A DNA stretch of 27,699 nucleotides, from contig CABROZ010000017.1 in NCBI GenBank assembly GCA_902472795.1, positions 1 through 27,699 of the forward strand, given 5' to 3'. Below are positions 7,812-14,987 of the stretch, in pieces. Made by a program: the position numbers and the translations under genes. The notes under the pieces were generated by a model that was not told the origin of the DNA, did not search any database, and saw nothing but the letters and a program-made list of their open reading frames with translations. Each line of letters begins with the position of its first letter. Positions within the stretch are counted from its first letter, which is position 1. The DNA is from an uncultured Bacteroides sp. (lineage in GTDB: Bacteria; Bacteroidota; Bacteroidia; Bacteroidales; Bacteroidaceae).

Positions 7812-8798
7812 TTACTTGCTGGGATAGAACACCTTGTTGGCACCCGAAGTCAGGTGGCAGGCGTCCGGCTCGCTTTCGATGAACGACTGGATGTGGCGCA
7901 TGCGCTTTTCGGCCAGGATTTCATCGACGGCAATCAGAATGCCGGTCTCTTCCACATCGCCAAAGCCGTAGTTGATGGCGGTGCCGAACATGCGCATCGT
8001 GGGGCTCAGACTCATGTAAGCGTTCACCAACGGCGGAATGTTATAGCCCAACTTGCGGATTTCGCCGTTCAGTATCTTATAATCGTCCTTGAACGTGTCT
8101 TTGCAGAACAATGCGGCGAGTTCCTTCTCGTCCGACTCCAGCTGCAAGGGTTCCATGGGAACAATCAGATTCTCCTTATCGCCGAAGTGCTTGCGCAGGA
8201 AGTACAGAATCATGTCGCGCCCCTTGCGGTTGTAGCTGGGGTACATGGTCACCTTGCCGAAGAAATACTTCACGTTGGGCATTATTACGGTCAGCGCGCC
8301 CAGCCCGTCCCACAGGTTGTCCAATGCGAACAGGCCTTTGCTTCCGGCACGTGTGGACTGATACTCGAGCGTCACAAACGAACGTCCCAGTTCGATCGTG
8401 GTAGGAAGATACTCCTTCAAGAACTTCTCCGAGAAGTGGAACATGTGCGAAGTGGCCAGAATGGGCGCACCGTGCTCGTCGAAGCGCACGTCGGTGCCCA
8501 GGATGTAACGGTAGCCCCCCAGGATTTCCTCTGCTTCGGGATTCCATACAATCAGTTGCTTGTAAGGATGCTCCATGGTATCATACTCGTCAATGTCCAT
8601 CGACATGCCGGTTCCGCCGCCTGCCGCACGAAATGCGATTTCGCGCAGACGGCCAATCTCCTTCATGGTGTTGGGAGAGTCTTGCGCCGTGATAATATAA
8701 ATCTGGTTGTTGCTCTTGTTGGTCATTCGCAGGCGCTTGTCTTCGGTCAGCTCCGCTTTCAGCAGTTCCTTACTTATGGGTTCAATAATATCTTCCAT
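7812..8798 (-). CDS. glsB: GNAT/hemolysin-type N-acyltransferase, probable glycine-lipid synthase GlsB
   Basis: 328-residue protein of the OlsB-like hemolysin/GNAT group (Acetyltransf_5 type), which transfers a 3-hydroxy-acyl chain from acyl-ACP to an amino acid. In Bacteroides the homologue GlsB N-acylates glycine to make lyso-glycine lipid. Supporting segments are LREIAFRAAGGGTG near residues 50-64, LGGYRYILG near 93-101, and ELGRSFVTLEYQ near 136-147, the acyl-transfer core typical of this group. The C-terminal third (SYNRKGRDMILYFLRKHF onward) matches full-length hemolysin-like members. It starts 24 bp after the LPLAT gene, with a purine-rich AAAGAGAGG just before the ATG, so the two are co-transcribed. 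Known biology supports the pairing; the assignment to glycine is inferred from the gene pair. Confidence 0.78.
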   Translation of the reverse strand: MEDIIEPISKELLKAELTEDKRLRMTNKSNNQIYIITAQDSPNTMKEIGRLREIAFRAAGGGTGMSMDIDEYDTMEHPYKQLIVWNPEAEEILGGYRYILGTDVRFDEHGAPILATSHMFHFSEKFLKEYLPTTIELGRSFVTLEYQSTRAGSKGLFALDNLWDGLGALTVIMPNVKYFFGKVTMYPSYNRKGRDMILYFLRKHFGDKENLIVPMEPLQLESDEKELAALFCKDTFKDDYKILNGEIRKLGYNIPPLVNAYMSLSPTMRMFGTAINYGFGDVEETGILIAVDEILAEKRMRHIQSFIESEPDACHLTSGANKVFYPSK

Positions 8799-8822
8799 AC
8801 CTCTCTTTACCTAACTCTATTG

Positions 8823-9653
8823 TTAATTCTCTATTTTCAGTTTATAAACGATGTCTTTCACATACTGCGCCCACTGGGCAGGCGTCTTCGACTTGTCAAA
8901 CGTCTGCCAGGGAATCGGCTTGCCTATGGTAATGGTGAAAGTCTTGTGGCGGTTCTTCAGCATTTCATCGGCCAGATACAGCATGGCAATGTTGAACTTC
9001 AGACCGATGGCCTTGCAGAAGTTGGCCAGATTGTAGAAGAAGTCGGAGTTTCTTCCTTCGAAATGAATGGGCACCACGTCGCGGTGAGACAGCACGCTCT
9101 TCACAATGAACGTCTTCTTCCAGTCAAGGTCGCGGATCACCCCGTTGCGGCGGCGCGAACACAAGCCGGCGGGAAACATGATGAGCTGGTCGTCGGAAGC
9201 GAAGCCGGCCTCTACCAGCTTCGGAAAGTCCTTTGCCTGCCGTCCGGTCTTGTTGATGGGGATGCAAAGAGGAGCCAGGCCATGCAGGTTCATCAGCAGG
9301 TCGTTGACCATGTACTTCACTTTGCCATGATAGAACGTCCCGAGCACATAGCCCAGCGCCAGACCGTCCTGGCCACCCAGCGGATGATTGCAGACAAAGG
9401 TATATAGCCCCTCTTTCGGCAAGTTTTCCTGTCCCTCCACCACGATTTTGGCATCGAGGAAGTCGAGACTGGCCTTCAGGAAGTCCACACCTACCTTGTC
9501 CTTCGACTCCCTTAAGAATACATTCAGCTCGTCCTGGTGGACAATATGCTTCAAGTAGGAAACGACGAACTTCGGTATGTACTTCGACTGTTTCGGAGCT
9601 TTCTCCCGAAGAACCTTGTCTATGTCAATCAAGAATAAAGAGTCGTCAGCCAT
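8823..9653 (-). CDS. glsA: LPLAT-family O-acyltransferase, probable GlsA
   Basis: 276-residue membrane-associated acyltransferase of the PlsC/LPLAT family. In the Bacteroides glycine-lipid pathway its homologue GlsA O-acylates the lyso-lipid made by GlsB. Visible motifs are NHPLGGQD (H90, D96), FPAGLCSRR (160-168) and GKPIPW (244-249). The first motif has five residues between His and Asp instead of the usual HX4D spacing. It is the first gene of a two-gene minus-strand operon driven by a near-perfect Bacteroidetes promoter and is divergent from the ECF sigma gene. A glycerophospholipid acyltransferase role is the main alternative, but the GNAT partner favours aminolipid synthesis. Confidence 0.75.
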   Translation of the reverse strand: MADDSLFLIDIDKVLREKAPKQSKYIPKFVVSYLKHIVHQDELNVFLRESKDKVGVDFLKASLDFLDAKIVVEGQENLPKEGLYTFVCNHPLGGQDGLALGYVLGTFYHGKVKYMVNDLLMNLHGLAPLCIPINKTGRQAKDFPKLVEAGFASDDQLIMFPAGLCSRRRNGVIRDLDWKKTFIVKSVLSHRDVVPIHFEGRNSDFFYNLANFCKAIGLKFNIAMLYLADEMLKNRHKTFTITIGKPIPWQTFDKSKTPAQWAQYVKDIVYKLKIEN

Positions 9654-9678
9654 TCTTCTTTACAATGAAATGATTGCG

Positions 9679-9711
9679 CAAAAATAATTCATCTTTTTTA
9701 TTAAATGCAAA
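9679..9711 (-). promoter_or_regulatory. Promoter of the glsA-glsB pair
   Basis: On the minus strand TTTG (9711 to 9708) and TATTTTTG (9686 to 9679) are separated by 21 nt, matching the Bacteroidetes consensus in both boxes and in spacing. This is the best promoter match in the window and predicts a start near 9672, about 20 nt before the ATG. Confidence 0.78.
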
Positions 9712-9739
9712 CATTTAACCTAAAACTGCACCCAAAATC

Positions 9740-9778
9740 TGCCAAATGGCACATAAAAGCTATCAATTGATAGTTTTT
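9740..9778. promoter_or_regulatory. Two adjacent palindromes, candidate operators
   Basis: TGCCA-AA-TGGCA spans 9740-9751. CTATCAATTGATAG (9760-9773) is a perfect 14-bp palindrome, extended by AAAA/TTTT to 9755-9778 with a single mismatch pair. Both lie between the divergent glsA and sigma-factor promoters, where a regulator could act on both genes. The flanking A- and T-tracts also allow a weak bidirectional hairpin. No regulator is identified. Confidence 0.5.
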
Positions 9779-9826
9779 CCCCCTTTTATTGTCTGTTTTC
9801 CACCCGTCAAAGACAAAGAAGTTTCG

Positions 9827-9834
9827 TAAACTTG
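9827..9834 (+). promoter_or_regulatory. Candidate -7 element (TAAACTTG) for the sigma gene
   Basis: TAAACTTG differs from TAnnTTTG at one position and lies 52 nt before the ATG at 9886. No TTTG is present at the proper -33 distance, so this may be a weak promoter or one that needs an activator or an alternative sigma. Confidence 0.35.
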
Positions 9835-9885
9835 CACTTGCAAAACATCCGAAAAAACAAGTAAAAACCAAAACAAAGCACAATT

Positions 9886-10389
9886 ATGAACAGCATTGCA
9901 TTTCAAAACGACCTGATAGGAATACAAGATGAGCTCTTACGCTTTGCATATAAACTGACTGCCGACCGCGAAGAAGCAAACGACCTCTTGCAGGAAACTT
10001 CGCTCAAAGCACTGGACAACAAGGAAAAATATACGCCCGACACCAACTTCAAGGGCTGGATATATACCATCATGCGAAACATCTTCATCAACAACTACCG
10101 CAAGGTGGTGCGCGACCAGACTTTCATCGATCAGACCGAGCAGCTCTATCACCTGAACCTGCCTCGCGATGCTGCGTTCGAAAGCACCGAAACCGCCTAC
10201 GACCTGAAGGAGATGCACCGCATCGTCAACGCCTTGCCGCGCGAATACAAGGTGCCCTTCTCCATGCACGTGGCCGGATTCAAATACCGCGAAATAGCCG
10301 ACAAGCTGAACCTGCCGCTCGGAACGGTGAAGAGCCGCATCTTCTCAACCCGCAAGAAGCTGCAGCAAGACCTTAAAGACTTCGTCTGA
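9886..10389 (+). CDS. ECF-type RNA polymerase sigma factor
   Basis: 167-residue sigma-70 family protein of the extracytoplasmic-function class. It has region 2 at about residues 16-78 (LLRFAYKLTADREEANDLLQ, with DTNFKGWIYTIMRNIFINNYR for promoter melting) and region 4 at about 108-160 (ALPREYKVPF and the helix-turn-helix YREIADKLNLPLGTVKSRI). Region 1.1 and the long region 3 of primary sigma factors are absent. No anti-sigma gene is next to it; the flanking genes are the divergent glsA-like gene and mraZ. Similar stand-alone ECF factors near mraZ occur in Bacteroides, as far as I recall. The stimulus and regulon are unknown. Confidence 0.9.
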   Translation: MNSIAFQNDLIGIQDELLRFAYKLTADREEANDLLQETSLKALDNKEKYTPDTNFKGWIYTIMRNIFINNYRKVVRDQTFIDQTEQLYHLNLPRDAAFESTETAYDLKEMHRIVNALPREYKVPFSMHVAGFKYREIADKLNLPLGTVKSRIFSTRKKLQQDLKDFV

Positions 10390-10556
10390 TCCCAATCTTT
10401 CTCCATACATAAGCTAAGTCTGGCCGGCCCGCCTGCGACACCGTCAAAGGCCGGGCCTGCAACCAGACAACCATCAGATCCCGACAATTGCAACAAACCA
10501 TAGCAAGCCGACAAGCCAAAGAAATAATCATCGTAAATTTTAGTTGTGTCGACCGG

Positions 10557-10598
10557 AAGGGCAGAGCGGATAACATTCGCTTGTGCCCTTCTCTTTTT
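10557..10598 (+). terminator. Intrinsic terminator after the sigma gene
   Basis: AAGGGCA (10557-10563) pairs perfectly with TGCCCTT (10584-10590). An inner GCG/CGC pair sits across a small internal loop, and CTCTTTTTCC follows with five T at 10594-10598. It lies about 170 nt after the sigma stop, giving that mRNA a long 3' UTR and insulating it from the dcw cluster. Confidence 0.75.
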
Positions 10599-10701
10599 CC
10601 CCACAAAGCTCCCCACAACAACCCGCAAATGTCCTCCGGACGCCCCAATCGCCCACCAGCAAAGGGCTACAGCATATTCTTCATATTCAAACGGATAAGT
10701 C

Positions 10702-10718
10702 TTCAACAGGGTGTTGAA
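10702..10718. repeat. Perfect inverted repeat upstream of mraZ
   Basis: TTCAACA (10702-10708), spacer GGG, TGTTGAA (10712-10718): a 7-bp perfect inverted repeat 33 bp upstream of the MraZ boxes, with AT-rich DNA (10717-10745) after it. It could be a protein site for the dcw promoter region; no U-tract follows. Confidence 0.5.
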
Positions 10719-10750
10719 AACTTGTTATTAAGATTTTGGTTAAAACATGG

Positions 10751-10770
10751 TGGGGAATTGTGGGGAATTG
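10751..10770 (+). promoter_or_regulatory. MraZ-type operator: two TGGGG boxes at 10-bp spacing
   Basis: TGGGGAATTG occurs twice in tandem (10751-10760 and 10761-10770), and a third degenerate step begins TGTAC at 10771. MraZ in other bacteria binds direct TGGGN repeats separated by about 5 nt just upstream of its own gene. This layout fits both the motif and the spacing, so autoregulation of the dcw cluster is the natural reading. The boxes occupy the place where a -33 element would be. Confidence 0.75.
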
Positions 10771-10772
10771 TG

Positions 10773-10780
10773 TACTTTTA
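10773..10780 (+). promoter_or_regulatory. Candidate -7 element (TACTTTTA) for the dcw cluster
   Basis: TACTTTTA matches TAnnTTTG except for the last base and sits immediately downstream of, and partly within reach of, the TGGGG boxes. It predicts a start near 10787 and a leader of about 20 nt before the TTG at 10808. A bound MraZ would cover the -33 region. Confidence 0.42.
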
Positions 10781-10807
10781 CGGTCGCTTATTATAATAAG
10801 GTAGAAA

Positions 10808-11308
10808 TTGATACGTTTCTTAGGCAATATCGAGGCTAAGGCAGACGCTAAAGGAAGAGTCTTTATCCCTGCCGGATTCAGGAAGCAGCTTCAGGCCGCC
10901 TCCGAAGAACGGCTCGTGCTGCGTAAAGACGTCTATCAGGATTGCTTGGTGCTCTATCCCGAAAGCGCCTGGTTCAGCACCCTGAACCAGCTTCGCCAAC
11001 GGCTGAACAAATGGAACGCCCGACAGCAAACCATCTTCCGCCAGTTCGTCAGCGATGCCGAAATCGTGGTGCCCGACGGAAACGGACGCATTCTGATACC
11101 CAAGCGTTACCTGCAAATGGCAGGCATACAAAGCGATGTACGCTTCATCGGAATGGACAACACCATCGAAATCTGGGCCAAAGAACGGGCCGAACAACCG
11201 TTCATGTCGCCCGAAGAATTCAGTCAGGCCCTGCAGGAAGTACTGGGTGACGAAAACAACCGGCAGGCAGACGAAATCGCCCCCTGCGACCAAGAACCAA
11301 TGCCCTGA
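10808..11308 (+). CDS. mraZ: MraZ, transcriptional regulator of the dcw cluster
   Basis: 166-residue MraZ with two SpoVT/AbrB-like domains, each carrying the DxxxR motif: D13-AKG-R17 and D90-GNG-R94. It binds TGGGN repeats and usually represses its own operon as a ring-shaped oligomer. The start is TTG at 10808, chosen because the conserved N-terminus MIRFLGNIEAK begins exactly there, no ATG is available, and AAGG lies 6 nt upstream. It is the first gene of the cluster and lies downstream of a candidate operator. The C-terminal tail (about 145-166) is acidic and not part of the double domain. A 34-bp gap leads to rsmH. Confidence 0.95.
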   Translation: MIRFLGNIEAKADAKGRVFIPAGFRKQLQAASEERLVLRKDVYQDCLVLYPESAWFSTLNQLRQRLNKWNARQQTIFRQFVSDAEIVVPDGNGRILIPKRYLQMAGIQSDVRFIGMDNTIEIWAKERAEQPFMSPEEFSQALQEVLGDENNRQADEIAPCDQEPMP

Positions 11309-11342
11309 ACTGCACACCAACTCAAGTAAAGGAGAAAAAGAA

Positions 11343-12275
11343 ATGGCAAACGAAGAACAGACATATCACATACCGGTATTGCTGAAGCCCAGCGTAAACG
11401 GAATGAATATACGTCCCGACGGCACGTATGTGGACGTCACGTTCGGCGGCGGCGGACACTCGCGCGAAATCCTCTCACGATTGGGCGAAGGCGGCCGTCT
11501 GCTTGGCTTCGACCAAGACGAAGACGCCGAACGGAACATCGTCAACGACCCGCACTTCACCTTCGTGCGCAGCAACTTCCGCTACCTGCACAACTTTCTG
11601 CGCTATTACGGCATCGAGCAGGTGGACGGAATACTGGCCGACCTGGGTGTATCGTCCCACCACTTCGACGACAGCGAACGGGGCTTTTCCTTCCGCTTCG
11701 ACGGTGCCTTGGACATGCGCATGAACAAACGGGCCGGACTGACCGCTGCCGACATCGTCAACACCTACGACGAAGAACGACTGGCCGACATCTTCTACCT
11801 GTATGGCGAACTGAAAAACAGCCGTAAACTGGCCTCAGCCCTTGCCAAGGCACGCTGCTCACAGCGCATCAGCACAATCGGCGAATTTCTCGACGTCGTG
11901 AAGCCCCTCTTCGGACGGGAGCGCGAAAAGAAAGAACTGGCAAAAGTCTTTCAGGCTCTTCGCATCGAAGTCAATCAGGAAATGGAAGCCCTGAAAGAGA
12001 TGCTATACGCCGCCACCGAAGCCCTACGCCCGGGCGGACGGCTCGTTGTCATCACCTACCACTCGCTGGAAGACCGCATGGTGAAAAACATCATGAAGAC
12101 CGGAAACATCGAGGGCAAAGCCGAACAAGACTTCTTCGGTCACGTAAAAACGCCATTCCGCCTGGTCAACAACAAAGTGATTGTTCCCGACGATGACGAA
12201 ATAGAACGTAATCCGCGCTCACGAAGCGCCAAACTGAGAATTGCTGAAAAGAAAGAAACCGCCGCAAACGAATAG
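11343..12275 (+). CDS. rsmH: 16S rRNA (cytosine(1402)-N(4))-methyltransferase RsmH
   Basis: 310-residue SAM-dependent methyltransferase (MraW) that N4-methylates C1402 in the 16S rRNA decoding centre. The SAM-binding loop is DVTFGGGGHS (31-40). Other family blocks are ADLGVSSHHFDD (99-110), DMRMN (124-128) and the near C-terminal TYHSLEDR (238-245). The start at 11343 is supported by AAAGGAG 8 nt upstream; the frame is open further back into mraZ, but that stretch is a shadow of the mraZ coding sequence. It follows mraZ as in most dcw clusters, with the ftsL-like gene 12 bp downstream. Confidence 0.96.
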   Translation: MANEEQTYHIPVLLKPSVNGMNIRPDGTYVDVTFGGGGHSREILSRLGEGGRLLGFDQDEDAERNIVNDPHFTFVRSNFRYLHNFLRYYGIEQVDGILADLGVSSHHFDDSERGFSFRFDGALDMRMNKRAGLTAADIVNTYDEERLADIFYLYGELKNSRKLASALAKARCSQRISTIGEFLDVVKPLFGREREKKELAKVFQALRIEVNQEMEALKEMLYAATEALRPGGRLVVITYHSLEDRMVKNIMKTGNIEGKAEQDFFGHVKTPFRLVNNKVIVPDDDEIERNPRSRSAKLRIAEKKETAANE

Positions 12276-12287
12276 AAAGGAGAGCTT

Positions 12288-12650
12288 ATGAGCAACAACG
12301 AACATACAGAAGAGAAAAAGGAGGAAAAGATAAAACGACGCACCGCGTGGAAGAACATCATCGGAGGCGACATACTGGCAGCAAACTTCTTCCGCCGCCA
12401 AAGCAAGCTGATTGTGCTCATCATGGTGCTCGTCATTTTCTATATACACAACCGATACGCTGCACAGCAACAGCTTATAGAGATTGACAAACTGAAGAAA
12501 GAACTGACAGATATCAAATACGACGCCCTGACGCGCAGCTCCGAACTGATGGAAAGAAGCCGCCAGTCGAAAATCGAAGAATACATCGCTACCAAAGAGA
12601 GCGACCTGCAGACCTCGACCAATCCGCCGTACCTGATAAAGAACAAATAA
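12288..12650 (+). CDS. ftsL: FtsL-like divisome protein
   Basis: 120-residue bitopic membrane protein: a charged cytoplasmic N-terminus (1-40, K/E/R-rich), one transmembrane segment (about 41-56, LIVLIMVLVIFYIHN) and a short periplasmic coiled coil (about 58-96, QQLIEIDKLKKELTDIKYDAL). Size, topology and position between rsmH and ftsI are those of FtsL, which with FtsB and FtsQ recruits and activates FtsWI. Sequence identity to proteobacterial FtsL is always low; this looks like the Bacteroidetes version (FtsL_2 type). AAAGGAG precedes the ATG by 6 nt. Confidence 0.82.
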   Translation: MSNNEHTEEKKEEKIKRRTAWKNIIGGDILAANFFRRQSKLIVLIMVLVIFYIHNRYAAQQQLIEIDKLKKELTDIKYDALTRSSELMERSRQSKIEEYIATKESDLQTSTNPPYLIKNK

Positions 12651-12683
12651 ACAGATAACAAGAACTATAAATACCGAACAACA

Positions 12684-14852
12684 TTGGCTGTAAACAAGAA
12701 AAATATAATGACCCGCTACTTCTTCGTCGTACTCGTCATGAGTGTGATAGGAGTACTGATTATTGCCAAAGGCGCCATCATCATGTTCGCCGAACGGCAA
12801 TACTGGCAGGATGTGGCCGATCGTTTTGTAAAGGAGAACGTCACCATCAAACCCAACCGCGGAAACATACTTTCCGCCGACGGCAAACTGATGGCAAGCT
12901 CGCTGCCCGAGTACAAAATATTCATGGACTTCATGACGGGCGAACGCGACGAGAAGCGCAGAAAGAAAGAACAGCACCGCAAGGACTCCGTCTGGAATGC
13001 CAACCTCGACTCCATCTGCATCGGGCTGAACCAGATATTTCCTGAGTATTCAGTCGCCACATTCAAAGCGCATCTGAAGAAAGGACGCAAGATGAAAAGC
13101 CGCAACTACAACATCCTGCCCAGCCGAAGCCGCCGTATTTCGTACATACAATACAAGGAAGCCAAACGACTGCCCGTGTTCAAGATGAACAAATACAAGG
13201 GAGGCTTCCACGAACAGATATTCAACCAGCGCAAGAAGCCCTTTGGCTCGCTGGCTGCCCGAACCTTGGGAGACTTGTACGCCGACACGGCTCAAGGAGC
13301 AAAGAACGGCATCGAACTGGCTTTCGACACCCTGCTGAAAGGACGCAACGGCATCACACACCGCCAGAAAGTGATGAACAAGTACCTGAACATTGTTGAC
13401 CTTCCACCCATAGACGGATGTGACATCATCTCGACCATCGATGTCGATATGCAGGATATCTGCGAGAAAGCATTGGTGGACAAACTGAAGGAACTCGATG
13501 CAAGCGTGGGCGTTGCCGTACTGATGGAAGTGCAGACAGGCGAAGTAAAAGCCATTGTCAACATGACCAAAGCCGGCGACGGCAACTACTACGAGATGCG
13601 CAACAATGCCATCAGCGATATGCTCGAACCGGGTTCTACCTTCAAGACGGCTTCGATCATGGTGGCCCTTGAAGACGGAAAGATTACGCCCGACACCGAA
13701 GTCGATACCGGTAACGGCGTCATGAACATGTACGGCAGCAAGATGAAAGACCACAACTGGCACCGCGGAGGATATGGAAAGATCAACGTCACGCGCATTC
13801 TGGAAGTTTCGTCCAACGTAGGCGTGTCGTACCTGATAGACAAATACTACAAGGACGACCCGCAGAAGTATGTGGACGGCCTGAAGCGAATGAGCATTGA
13901 CCAACCCCTGCATCTGCAGATACCCGGCGAGGGAAAGCCGAACATAAAAGGCCCCAAAGAGCGATACTTTGCCAAGACTACCCTGCCTTGGATGAGTATC
14001 GGCTACGAGACACAGCTTCCGCCCCTCAACACACTGACGTTCTACAACGCCATTGCCAACAATGGTGTCATGGTACGACCCAAGTTTGTCAAGGCAGCCG
14101 TAAAGGACGGAGAAGTAGTCAAGGAGTATCCTACCGAAATCATCAATCCGAAAATCTGCTCCGACCATACCCTTACACAGATTCGTGAGATTCTGCGGAA
14201 AGTCGTTTCGGAAGGACTGGCCAAGCCGGCGGGAAGCAAACAATTCTCGGTATCGGGGAAGACTGGAACCGCACAGATTTCGCAAGGCGCAGCCGGATAC
14301 AAGGCGGGACGTACACACTACTTGGTCAGCTTCTGCGGATACTTCCCTTCGGAAGCGCCGAAGTACAGCTGCATCGTTGCCATACAGAAGTCGGGACTGC
14401 CCGCCTCGGGAGGTTTGATGGCAGGCAGCGTCTTCAGCAAGATAGCCGAAAGGGTGTATGCCAAGAACCTGCGCTTCGACCTGAGCAACGCCATAGACAG
14501 TACCACGAACGTGATTCCCCCGGTAAAAGCCGGAGACCTGAGCGAAGCTTCGTACGTACTGAACAGCCTGAACGTACCTGTACAAGGTGACGCAACCGCG
14601 GAACAGAAAAGCGGCAGCGTATGGGGACACACGCAAGCAGCCCCGAGCGCCGTCATTCTGCAAAGCCAGGAGATGCCGACCAAGACCGTGCCCAGCGTCA
14701 TCGGAATGGGAGCGAAAGATGCCGTCTATCTGCTCGAAAAAGAAGGATTGAAAGTAAGAATCAGCGGAGTGGGACGAGTGAAACGGCAATCCATCGCTGG
14801 CGGAAGCCGGGTAGTGAAAGGTCAGACCATCCTGCTGACCATGAACAACTAA
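12684..14852 (+). CDS. ftsI: Septal transpeptidase FtsI (class B PBP) with PASTA domain
   Basis: 722-residue class B penicillin-binding protein that crosslinks septal peptidoglycan in the periplasm. It has an N-terminal membrane anchor (about 11-33), a dimerisation/pedestal region (about 55-240) and a transpeptidase domain with S318-TFK (SxxK, nucleophile Ser), S376-SN (SxN) and K526-TGT. A single PASTA domain follows at the C-terminus (about 667-720, TVPSVIGMGAKDAVYLLEKEG). The start is TTG at 12684, since the conserved pre-anchor stretch MAVNKKNIMTRYF begins there; an ATG at 12708 would drop eight residues. No clear Shine-Dalgarno is present. A lysine/arginine-rich insertion (about 86-102 and 130-140) lengthens the pedestal region. 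Its partner polymerase is FtsW, encoded in the same cluster. Confidence 0.95.
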   Translation: MAVNKKNIMTRYFFVVLVMSVIGVLIIAKGAIIMFAERQYWQDVADRFVKENVTIKPNRGNILSADGKLMASSLPEYKIFMDFMTGERDEKRRKKEQHRKDSVWNANLDSICIGLNQIFPEYSVATFKAHLKKGRKMKSRNYNILPSRSRRISYIQYKEAKRLPVFKMNKYKGGFHEQIFNQRKKPFGSLAARTLGDLYADTAQGAKNGIELAFDTLLKGRNGITHRQKVMNKYLNIVDLPPIDGCDIISTIDVDMQDICEKALVDKLKELDASVGVAVLMEVQTGEVKAIVNMTKAGDGNYYEMRNNAISDMLEPGSTFKTASIMVALEDGKITPDTEVDTGNGVMNMYGSKMKDHNWHRGGYGKINVTRILEVSSNVGVSYLIDKYYKDDPQKYVDGLKRMSIDQPLHLQIPGEGKPNIKGPKERYFAKTTLPWMSIGYETQLPPLNTLTFYNAIANNGVMVRPKFVKAAVKDGEVVKEYPTEIINPKICSDHTLTQIREILRKVVSEGLAKPAGSKQFSVSGKTGTAQISQGAAGYKAGRTHYLVSFCGYFPSEAPKYSCIVAIQKSGLPASGGLMAGSVFSKIAERVYAKNLRFDLSNAIDSTTNVIPPVKAGDLSEASYVLNSLNVPVQGDATAEQKSGSVWGHTQAAPSAVILQSQEMPTKTVPSVIGMGAKDAVYLLEKEGLKVRISGVGRVKRQSIAGGSRVVKGQTILLTMNN

Positions 14853-14946
14853 GCATCCCGACGGTTCGGACAAAGCCGTTCCTCGGAAACCTAAGGACAA
14901 GATAAAGATAAGATAGTATATATAATAAGGTATAGAACAAACAAGC

Positions 14947-14966
14947 TAACGGGAAACAACCCGTTA
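14947..14966 (+). other. Leader hairpin before murE
   Basis: TAACGGG (14947-14953) and CCCGTTA (14960-14966) form a perfect 7-bp stem with loop AAACAA in the 135-bp ftsI-murE gap, 21 nt before the murE ATG. There is no U-tract, so it is more likely an mRNA structure (stability or translation) than a terminator. The rest of the gap (14880-14945) is AT-rich without a clear promoter. Confidence 0.45.
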
Positions 14967-14987
14967 TCCGTTATCAGAAGAAAAGAT

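Larger units (their letters stand above)
10390..10807. other. 418-bp intergenic region (sigma gene / mraZ)
   Basis: No credible gene was seen. In order it holds a GC-rich inverted repeat after the sigma stop (CCGGCC at about 10423 and GGCCGG at about 10448, no U-tract), an intrinsic terminator (10557-10598), an inverted repeat (10702-10718), the MraZ-type boxes (10751-10770) and the mraZ promoter and leader. A TAAATTTT at 10533-10540 just upstream of the terminator could start a very short RNA, but nothing else supports one. Confidence 0.6.

Noticed and set aside
7854..9407. 517-codon open frame on + opposite the acyltransferase pair
   Set aside because: It crosses two real, well-recognised minus-strand genes and their junction; its composition is typical of antisense frames.
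10700..10745. Replication-origin-like sequence (DnaA boxes) upstream of mraZ
   Set aside because: The TGTTGAAAACTTGTTA stretch is suggestive, but no TTATCCACA-type boxes cluster here and no dnaA-type genes are nearby.
10488..10796. 102-codon frame between the sigma gene and mraZ
   Set aside because: It runs through an intrinsic terminator, an inverted repeat and the MraZ boxes, so it is regulatory DNA.
11136..11342. Earlier ATG for rsmH inside mraZ
   Set aside because: The added 69 residues are mraZ read in another frame. ATG 11343 has a strong AAAGGAG site and starts at the conserved MraW N-terminus.
13050..14900. 616-codon open frame on - opposite ftsI
   Set aside because: It overlaps the whole transpeptidase coding region, shows no domain, and is explained by the codon bias of the sense gene.
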